NCBI RefSeq assembly: GCF_001314875.1
Contig: NZ_LJZS01000006.1
Coordinates: 62,001 to 126,000, forward strand
Direction: 5' to 3'
Length of the DNA stretch: 64,000 nucleotides
DNA from: Halomonas sp. HL-48
Lineage (GTDB): Bacteria > Pseudomonadota > Gammaproteobacteria > Pseudomonadales > Halomonadaceae
This document shows, piece after piece, positions 57,693 through 64,000 of this stretch (position 1 is the stretch's first letter; every line of letters begins with the position of its first letter). The notes under the pieces were generated by a model that did no database searches, had not been told where the DNA came from, and saw only the letters and a program-made list of their open reading frames with translations. Position numbers and translations under genes: made by a program.

Positions 57693-59752
57693 GTGGAGCT
57701 GGCATCCTGTCGGTCAAAGGCATTGGCCTGAAGGGCGAGCAACTGCTCCAGGGTATCGATCCCCCGCGCCTCCAGCCGCGGCAGCAGCGCCAGCCATAGC
57801 TCGGCGGTGACGCGTGCATCGCCAAGCGCGGTGTGGCGCGTGCCGGGTGGAAACGCCAGGTCATACCGCTGGGCAAGGCTGTCGAGGTCGTGGCCATCCA
57901 GCGCTTCGTCCAGGGCGCGTGAAATCAGCAGGGTATCGATCACCGGGATGTCGAACGTAACGCCTTTATGGCTGATAGCCAGTAAGTCAAAGGCGGCGTT
58001 ATGGGCCAGCATGACGGCGTCGCCCACGTAGTCGCGGAAGCGGGTCAGGACGATGTCCAGCGGCGGCGCGCCGGCCACATCGGCATCGGTAAGACCGTGG
58101 ATGGCGGTGCTGGCCAGCGGAATAGGCCGCTTGGGGTCGACCTTCTGGTCGAAGACGTCGCTTGCCAGCAGCTTTGCGTTGACCACGCGGCAGGCGCCGA
58201 GACTGATCACCGTATCGCCGCGGCGCAGTTCAAGTCCGGTGGTTTCGGTATCAAAGGCGACGATCTCGAGGCTGCGCAGCGAACGGCTGGCAAGGGCTTC
58301 GTCGGGCGGCGGCAGGTCGGCAATGCCGAAATCATGAAATTCAGGGCGCGGCGGGGCGGTTTCCCGCGGAGCGCCGACGCGCTCCATGGCGGGTAACGGA
58401 AGGCGCAGCCGGGCATGGGTGCCGTTATCGTCGGCCAGGCTCCAGATATCGCTGGCGTGTTGGCGCAGCACGTCGGCAACGCTTGGGCTCAGCGGCAGTG
58501 ACGGCAGCGTCTGCTGCCGCCATTCAGCCAGCTCGTGTTCGGGCAGTGCCTTGCCGTGCCAGATAAGGTCCAGATAGACGCGCTTGTTGCCCAGGCACAT
58601 CTCGCCTTCAAAGCCGCTGTCGGGAAGATGGGTGTTGAGATGCTTGACCAGCGAATCGAACAGCGCGATCAGCGCCGGCGCGTCGCCCTTGAACCAGGCG
58701 GGCATGCCCACGGGGGTGATCAGGCGGTGCTCGGGGTCGAGGCGTTCATCCAGCGCCTGCCAGAAATCGTTGGACCACATGGGCGTCAGACGCTCGCCCT
58801 GATGCTGCATGTCATCCAGTAGCTGACCAATCTTGGCGACGTTGTCGCCAAGCGTGGCGCCTTCTTCCTGGATAACCCGCTCGAACCGCTGACGCAGCGC
58901 TGAGGTGTCGACGTCGCCCTGATGCCTGAGCTGAATCAGCGCGTCGGCGGCGCTGGTCAGGCTGGCGGTATGCTGGCGCAGCGGCGTCAACATACCGGCG
59001 AGTTCCGCTCTAACGCCCATTTCACTCGACCATGAGGCGGTGGCGTCGCTGAAGGTCAGCAGCGTTTCGCCATCGCTGCCCGGTACGCGGCGCAAAATAA
59101 CCTTGAGCCAGCGGTCATCGCAGGGCGCCAGCAGCTCGCGTGGGGCACCATCGTCGGGTAGCTGACTAATCGCCTGCTGCAAGCTGGCGACCGGGATAAG
59201 CGCTTCGAGACGCTTGCCCAGGCCGAGGCCGGTATGGTCGACAAAAAAATCCTCGGCGGCCTGATTGAACAGCATGACCCGGCGATGGTGGTCGCACAGC
59301 AGCAGCGGCGTCTCGAGCACCTGCAGCAGGGTTTCCAGCTCCTGGCGGATCTTGGCGGCGCTGCGAGCGCCCTCCGTGTGTGCCGTGGCTAAACGGCTGC
59401 GGTCTTCCCGCCAGCTTTCGCGGACGCGCTGCAGGTCTGGACCAAGGCCCTTAAGCCAGCCTTCAGGTGGGTATTCATCGCGGGCATCGGGGTTGGCCAC
59501 CAGGCGTGCCAGTTGAACCTGTAAATGACGCAGCGGGGTAAACAGCATGCGTTCGAGCAGCAAGCCGACCAGGAATATCGTCGCGCCGCCGGCAAAGCTG
59601 CCGAGCCACAGGGCAATGCGCGTTGTGCCGGTGGGGGCAAGCTGAGTGTCCAGCCAGGCGGCAAACACCGCCCCGCCCAGCAGGCTGATACCGCTGAGAA
59701 TGAGCCACAGGCCAATCAGTCGCTGGCGTTTGGGTAGCCCGCCTCGTGTCAT
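57689..59752 (-). CDS. Membrane PAS sensor-like protein fused to a DnaQ-type exonuclease
   Basis: A 687-aa protein. Two N-terminal helices ([20 protein letters not shown] and [20 protein letters not shown]), a HAMP-like stretch and a PAS-like domain ([20 protein letters not shown]) come first. The middle resembles a decayed histidine-kinase region. The last 180 residues are a DEDDh exonuclease: [38 protein letters not shown], and [17 protein letters not shown]. All catalytic acids are present. It overlaps the receiver gene by ATGA. Confidence 0.85.
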   Translation of the reverse strand: MTRGGLPKRQRLIGLWLILSGISLLGGAVFAAWLDTQLAPTGTTRIALWLGSFAGGATIFLVGLLLERMLFTPLRHLQVQLARLVANPDARDEYPPEGWLKGLGPDLQRVRESWREDRSRLATAHTEGARSAAKIRQELETLLQVLETPLLLCDHHRRVMLFNQAAEDFFVDHTGLGLGKRLEALIPVASLQQAISQLPDDGAPRELLAPCDDRWLKVILRRVPGSDGETLLTFSDATASWSSEMGVRAELAGMLTPLRQHTASLTSAADALIQLRHQGDVDTSALRQRFERVIQEEGATLGDNVAKIGQLLDDMQHQGERLTPMWSNDFWQALDERLDPEHRLITPVGMPAWFKGDAPALIALFDSLVKHLNTHLPDSGFEGEMCLGNKRVYLDLIWHGKALPEHELAEWRQQTLPSLPLSPSVADVLRQHASDIWSLADDNGTHARLRLPLPAMERVGAPRETAPPRPEFHDFGIADLPPPDEALASRSLRSLEIVAFDTETTGLELRRGDTVISLGACRVVNAKLLASDVFDQKVDPKRPIPLASTAIHGLTDADVAGAPPLDIVLTRFRDYVGDAVMLAHNAAFDLLAISHKGVTFDIPVIDTLLISRALDEALDGHDLDSLAQRYDLAFPPGTRHTALGDARVTAELWLALLPRLEARGIDTLEQLLALQANAFDRQDASST

Positions 59753-60123
59753 GAAGGGTGTCCGCTTAGCAGGGCGTTGACTTTTTCAACCAGCGCCTGG
59801 GTGGAAAAGGGCTTGGTAATGTAATCATCAGCGCCCAGGGCCATGCCTTTTTCCCGCTCGACCTCGCGGCCGTGCGCCGTCAGCATGATGATGGGCAGCG
59901 CGGCCGTGGCAGTCTGCTGGCGAAGCTGTTCCAGCACATCGAAACCGCTAATGCCGGGTAGGCTGATGTCCAGCAGGATCAGATCAGGAGGGGCCTGCTG
60001 CACATGGGCAAGGGCCTGTTCGCCATCTTCTGCCGTGATGACGTCGAAGCCCGCCTGCTGCATCAGAAACTCAAGCGATATGAGGATATTGGGCTCGTCA
60101 TCGACCACAAGCACTTTGGCCAT
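59749..60123 (-). CDS. Stand-alone receiver (CheY-like) response regulator
   Basis: A 124-aa single REC domain with no output domain. [20 protein letters not shown] gives the acidic pair, [20 protein letters not shown] the phosphoacceptor Asp, MLTAHGR the Thr, and [20 protein letters not shown] the Lys. I use ATG 60123 with GGGAG before it; the long upstream frame is not coding. It leads the operon and may be phosphorylated by the symporter-type kinase. Confidence 0.9.
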   Translation of the reverse strand: MAKVLVVDDEPNILISLEFLMQQAGFDVITAEDGEQALAHVQQAPPDLILLDISLPGISGFDVLEQLRQQTATAALPIIMLTAHGREVEREKGMALGADDYITKPFSTQALVEKVNALLSGHPS

Positions 60124-60410
60124 CGTGGGCTCCCGAACGTTAAGGGTTAGAGGGACGCAAAACGTCCCCGTGAATAGCCAGAGTGTAGGTAGGTGAAAGG
60201 GATGCGCCAAGACGACCTTGGCCGAATGCGATGGCATGAAATGGAGGCTTGGCGTTCATTTTTAGACTGATGTGTACAACTTTAGATGTATTTTTGCCGT
60301 GTGACAGGTTGGTCGCGTGGACGTTATCCCGTCGGCAGGCCACCATATAGGAGTTTGTGCTTTTCTGATTTTATAACTGATTGATAACCATACCCAAAGG
60401 AGCAACGCCA

Positions 60411-62090
60411 ATGAGTGCCGTCATTTTGCTGCTGCTAGGTCTTGGGGCCATGGCAGCAGGATACTTTGTTTACTCAAGGTTCATCGCTGAAAAGATTTAT
60501 CAGCTCGATCCGGACTTTAAAACCCCAGCCCATGAGTTTGAAGACGGTGTCGACTATGTCCCGACCAACCGTTTTGTACTGTGGGGGCATCATTTTACGT
60601 CGGTAGCGGGTGCTGCGCCCATCGTAGGCCCCGCGATCGCCGTGATCTGGGGCTGGGCGCCGGCGTTTTTGTGGGTGGTGTTCGGCACTATCTTTTTTGC
60701 CGGTATTCATGATTCCGGGGCCATATGGGCCAGTGTGCGCAATAAGGCGAAATCCGTAGGGGCGCTGACAGGTGACGTTGTTGGCGCGCGTGCACGCAGT
60801 ATCTTCATGATCGTCATTTTTTTGGTCTTGCTGATGGTTAACGCCGTGTTTGCGGTGGTGATCGCGGGCTTGATGATGGATTTCTCCAGCGCAGTGGTGC
60901 CGGTCTGGGGAGCTATTCTGGTGGCGTTGGTGATAGGCCAATTGATTTATCGGCGGATTTTGAGTCTTCCGGTCGTCTCGATATTGGGCGTCATTGCCCT
61001 CTATGCGTTGATAGGGATTGGGCCTTCAGTGCCTGTGCAAATGCCTGACGAAGTGGGTGCCATGTCAGGTAACGCAGTATGGATTTTAATTCTATTTGGC
61101 TATGCCGCTGTGGCATCGCTACTGCCGGTATGGATGCTATTGCAGCCACGCGACTATATTAATGGTCTTCAGCTGTTTATCGGGTTGATCATTCTCTACG
61201 GGGCATTAGTGCTACTTAACCCCAACCTGGTTGCACCGGCATTCAACAGTGATGTGCCTGATGGAACGCCTTCACTGTTACCGCTGCTTTTTGTGACCAT
61301 TGCATGCGGTGCGATCTCGGGTTTCCACGGTTTGGTGTCGTCGGGCACCACGTCAAAACAGCTGGATAAGGAAACCGATGTTCGCTTCGTGGGCTATTTT
61401 GGTGCCGTCGGTGAGGGCATGTTGGCGCTGGCCGCCATTCTGGTTGCAACCGCTGGTTTTGCTTCGCTGGGCGACTGGGAGGCAATGTATTCCGCCTTCG
61501 GTCAAGGGGGCGTGAACGCCTTTGTTGAAGGGGGTGCCTTTGTCATCCATAACGGCATCGGATTGCCGGAAGCCACGGCGTCCACCCTGTTAACCGTCAT
61601 GGCAGCCCTCTTTGCGGGCACGACCATGGATACCGGGCTACGTTTGCAGCGTTATATATTCCAGGAGTGGGGCGAGATCTATCAGCAGCAGTGGATGAAA
61701 AAGCCGGCGATTGCGACCTTTCTGGCCGTGGGCTCCTGTTTGCTACTTGCCTTTGGTGCCGGTGGCGCTGATGGATCAGGCGGGCTGATTATCTGGCCGC
61801 TGTTCGGTACCACCAATCAGCTTTTAGCAGGTCTTACGCTGCTGGTGATTACCGTTATGCTGGTTCGGCTTAAGCGTCCGATGTGGTTTACGCTGGCACC
61901 GCTTTGCTTTTTGCTGGTGATGACCATCCTGGCGCTGTTGCTTCAGCTTCGCACGTTCTGGAATGACGGCAACATGTTCCTGCTGGGGCTGGATATCGTG
62001 GTGCTTATTGCCGCTGTGCTGGTAGCAATGGAGTGTGCGTCGGCGCTCAAGCGTTCGCGGGCGGACATTGCCGCTCAGCGCTCATCATGA
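60411..62090 (+). CDS. Short CstA-family carbon starvation transporter
   Basis: A 559-aa membrane protein with many helices. ATG 60411 has AGGAG nine bases before it. It shows the CstA blocks GHHFTSVAGAAPIVGPAIAV, FGTIFFAGIHDSGAIWASVR, and SGFHGLVSSGTTSKQLDKET. E. coli CstA and BtsT (pyruvate and peptide uptake) are about 700 aa; this shorter class is the one that occurs together with the cory-CC-star and ArsA genes. The substrate is probably a small carboxylate, inferred from the family. Confidence 0.87.
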   Translation: MSAVILLLLGLGAMAAGYFVYSRFIAEKIYQLDPDFKTPAHEFEDGVDYVPTNRFVLWGHHFTSVAGAAPIVGPAIAVIWGWAPAFLWVVFGTIFFAGIHDSGAIWASVRNKAKSVGALTGDVVGARARSIFMIVIFLVLLMVNAVFAVVIAGLMMDFSSAVVPVWGAILVALVIGQLIYRRILSLPVVSILGVIALYALIGIGPSVPVQMPDEVGAMSGNAVWILILFGYAAVASLLPVWMLLQPRDYINGLQLFIGLIILYGALVLLNPNLVAPAFNSDVPDGTPSLLPLLFVTIACGAISGFHGLVSSGTTSKQLDKETDVRFVGYFGAVGEGMLALAAILVATAGFASLGDWEAMYSAFGQGGVNAFVEGGAFVIHNGIGLPEATASTLLTVMAALFAGTTMDTGLRLQRYIFQEWGEIYQQQWMKKPAIATFLAVGSCLLLAFGAGGADGSGGLIIWPLFGTTNQLLAGLTLLVITVMLVRLKRPMWFTLAPLCFLLVMTILALLLQLRTFWNDGNMFLLGLDIVVLIAAVLVAMECASALKRSRADIAAQRSS

Positions 62091-62113
62091 TGAATCTGTA
62101 GGAGTCACAGCTG

Positions 62114-62420
62114 ATGAACGACGAGCCCAAACACGGGTCATCATCGCGTCGTAGCGGCTGGCGGGCCTGGTTGTACCAGCCAGGCCCGCTTCTACACCGA
62201 AGAGGTGTACAGCTCGCGCTATCGAGGCGCTATCGCACGCGCGCGCCGCGACGAGGACGATCTGTTTATGCTGCTGGTGTTTTCCGAAATGATGGGGTTA
62301 CAAAATCCCGCTTCCTACTACACGCTCGAGCTTCAGCCGCTGCTGTTGGAACGCTTCCATGACTGGCATATCCGCATGGGTATGGAGCGTTCGCCTCTGG
62401 ATAATTTCCGCTGCTGCTGA
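62114..62420 (+). pseudogene. cory-CC-star protein gene, interrupted by an apparent +1 frameshift
   Basis: ATG 62114 has GGAG before it and begins MNDEPKHGSSSRRSGWRAWL. The frame then leaves the family pattern near base 62180. The adjacent frame continues the expected protein, QARFYTEEVYSSRYRGAIAR, ARRDEDDLFMLLVFSEMMG, and ends in the diagnostic NFRCC at the stop. One extra base, for example C 62180, would join them. The site lies in a perfect 10-bp inverted repeat (62161-62170 with 62180-62189). It could be a sequencing error, a real mutation or recoding. A GTG-started remnant at 62205 may be what is made. Confidence 0.75.
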
Positions 62421-62451
62421 GCTCGCCTTGGCGTTTTTTATTGAGTCATAC

Positions 62452-63459
62452 ATGCAAGCTTTATTGAATCGACGTCTGTTATGGGTGGGTGGCAAGGGCG
62501 GGGTGGGTAAAACCACCGTCGCTGCATCACTGGGCGTGTTGGCCGCAAGCCGCGGGCGACGGGTATTGGTGGTGTCGACCGACCCCGCCCACAGTCTTGG
62601 TGATGTATTTGACCGCACGCTTGGCGACACCCCCCGGCGCCTGTTAGCCAACCTTGACGCGATGGAAATCGATCCTGACGTCGAAGTGGAGGCGCATCTA
62701 AAGCGTGTGACTGACCAGATGCGGCGCTATGCGGCTCCCGATATGATGAAGGAGTTAGAGCGGCAGATGCGGCTTACACGCCAGTCGCCAGGCACGCAGG
62801 AAGCGGCGCTGCTGGAGCGTCTGGCGCGTTTGATGATCGATGATGATGCTCCCTATGATCTGATCATTTTTGATACCGCGCCTACGGGGCATACGCTTAG
62901 GCTGTTAACCCTGCCGGAAGCCATGGCGGCCTGGACGGATGGCTTGCTAGCTCATAATCGTAAATCGGCAGAACTGGGTAAGGTGCTGGACCACTTGACC
63001 CCTAAACGCGGTCGAGATGTGGCGACGCCGTTTGACGACCCCACGGAAGATCCCATGGATGATCTGGACGACCGTACCCGGGATGTGGCGAAGACATTGC
63101 TCAATCGTCGTCGCTTGTTTCACCAAGCGAGACGACGCATCGAAGATCCCCAGACGTGCAGCTTTCTGTTTGTCATGACCCCGGAGCGCTTGCCGATTCT
63201 GGAAACCGATCGCGCCGTGCGCGCGTTGGAGGAGGTCAATATACCGGTGGCAGGCACGCTGATTAATCGTGTCATACCTCAGGAGGCAGACGGCTCATTT
63301 TTACAGTCGCGACGCGAACAAGAGGCCACTTATTTGGCGCGTATTGATGAACTGTTTTCCCGTCTGCCACGCCCAACGCTGCCCTGGCTGTCCACCGATG
63401 TTCAAGGGTTTCAGGCACTGGAGACATTAGCCGGCAAACTTGAACAGCAAGGCTTTTAA
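62452..63459 (+). CDS. ArsA/Get3-family ATPase
   Basis: A 335-aa deviant-Walker ATPase. P-loop LLWVGGKGGVGKTTVAASLG, A-helix block VVSTDPAHSLGDVFDR, switch IIFDTAPTGHTLRLLTLPE and FVMTPERLPILETDRAV are clear. It is a single-domain protein, unlike duplicated ArsA of arsenite pumps; no ars gene is near. Its place after CstA and cory-CC-star suggests a role in maturation or trafficking of that transporter. ATG 62452 has no clear ribosome site. Confidence 0.85.
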   Translation: MQALLNRRLLWVGGKGGVGKTTVAASLGVLAASRGRRVLVVSTDPAHSLGDVFDRTLGDTPRRLLANLDAMEIDPDVEVEAHLKRVTDQMRRYAAPDMMKELERQMRLTRQSPGTQEAALLERLARLMIDDDAPYDLIIFDTAPTGHTLRLLTLPEAMAAWTDGLLAHNRKSAELGKVLDHLTPKRGRDVATPFDDPTEDPMDDLDDRTRDVAKTLLNRRRLFHQARRRIEDPQTCSFLFVMTPERLPILETDRAVRALEEVNIPVAGTLINRVIPQEADGSFLQSRREQEATYLARIDELFSRLPRPTLPWLSTDVQGFQALETLAGKLEQQGF

Positions 63460-64000
63460 TGCGGGCTTTGCTGCTGTCCGCTTACGATGCCGTGAGCCAC
63501 CGTTACTGGGCCGATAGCGTTATGCAACACGTCCAGGGCGTGGAATGGACGGCGCTACGTTTGCCGGCGCGGAATTTTAGCTGGCGGGTCAGGGGCAATC
63601 CGCTAACGTGGCTATTGAAGGAAGGAGACACCCTAAGCCAGTCTTACGATGTGGTGCTTGCGACCTCGATGGTGGATCTGGCGACCCTGGCGGGGCTGTT
63701 TCCGTCGCTAGGCCGCGCGCGCAAGATCGTCTATTTCCACGAGAATCAGTTTGCCTACCCCGAATCGGGAGCACAGCGGCCCCAGGTGGAAGCCAAGATG
63801 GTGAATCTGTATGCGGCACTGGCGGCCGATACCCTAGTATTCAATACCGCCTACAACCGCGATTCGTTCATTGACGGTGCCCGCGCTTTTTTAAAGAAAA
63901 TGCCCGAAAATGTGCCAGCGGTAAAACCCCTCGAAGCGCTTCGTCAGCGTGCCAGGGTGTTGCCCGTGCCGATCATGCCGCTTGCCGCCGAGCCACTCGC
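63459..64000 (+). CDS. QtmA-like tRNA-queuosine mannosyltransferase (partial, runs off the window)
   Basis: The first 180 codons of a GT4-type glycosyltransferase of the DUF3524/QtmA family. The start MRALLLSAYDAVSHRYWADS is followed by VEWTALRLPARNFSWRVRGN, and by KIVYFHENQFAYPESG and LVFNTAYNRDSFIDG. QtmA adds mannose to queuosine in tRNA-Asp. Its ATG shares bases with the ArsA stop (TAATG). The end of the gene is beyond base 64000. Confidence 0.8.
   Translation, partial: MRALLLSAYDAVSHRYWADSVMQHVQGVEWTALRLPARNFSWRVRGNPLTWLLKEGDTLSQSYDVVLATSMVDLATLAGLFPSLGRARKIVYFHENQFAYPESGAQRPQVEAKMVNLYAALAADTLVFNTAYNRDSFIDGARAFLKKMPENVPAVKPLEALRQRARVLPVPIMPLAAEPL

Overview
This 64 kb window looks like the chromosome of a moderately halophilic gammaproteobacterium close to Halomonas. 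The reasons are high GC, gammaproteobacterial housekeeping genes and gene orders (dusB-fis, accB-accC, groES-groEL), a choline/betaine module (BetI plus a choline-binding protein), a DUF1538 pair of the UmpAB type described from Halomonas, and a PPi-type phosphofructokinase. The assignment rests on reading the proteins, not on a search.

Layout. 1-1.7 kb: betI (cut by the window edge) and a choline-binding protein, with a BetI-type palindrome between them. 1.7-2 kb: tRNA-Met and 4.5S SRP RNA. 2-5.9 kb: small membrane and DUF genes and a RES/Xre toxin-antitoxin pair. 5.9-9.2 kb: mntR divergent from a Mn/Zn ABC transporter. 9.2-14.3 kb: cation/H+ and organic-anion transporters, including a DUF1538 pair coupled to a PII-like protein. 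14.4-15.9 kb: a DJ-1/PfpI protein and trmJ.

16.06-29.89 kb is an integrated island of about 13.8 kb lying between groEL and what appears to be groEL's own terminator. It is bounded by a 14-bp direct repeat that equals the last bases of groEL. A tyrosine integrase sits just inside the left end, and CTTCCTACAT-type repeats occur at both ends. The cargo is RNase HI, a serine recombinase, a type I restriction-modification operon (hsdM-hsdS-hsdR plus an unknown gene), a small-protein/winged-helix pair, and a retron-like operon. The retron-like operon consists of a promoter, a structured msr-msd-like RNA, a 77-aa unknown protein, an Xre protein and a reverse transcriptase carrying the NAxxH and VTG retron signatures. 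This is the most novel part of the window and reads as a phage-defence island.

29.9-54.7 kb is core genome: groEL/groES with a sigma-32 promoter, fxsA, an SDR, tRNA-Leu, comF, srkA, folE, gabD, purH, fis-dusB, prmA, accC-accB, dsbD, ppa, a PP2C/kinase-like fusion with an altered catalytic loop, pfp, rnt, argG, an HlyU-like gene and a DUF294 nucleotidyltransferase. 54.7-60.1 kb is a tightly overlapping signalling operon: a receiver protein, a membrane PAS protein fused to a DnaQ-type exonuclease, a tiny two-TM protein, and a solute-symporter-type sensor kinase. 60.4-64 kb holds a CstA-family transporter, a cory-CC-star gene split by an apparent frameshift, an ArsA-type ATPase, and the start of a QtmA-like glycosyltransferase that runs off the window.
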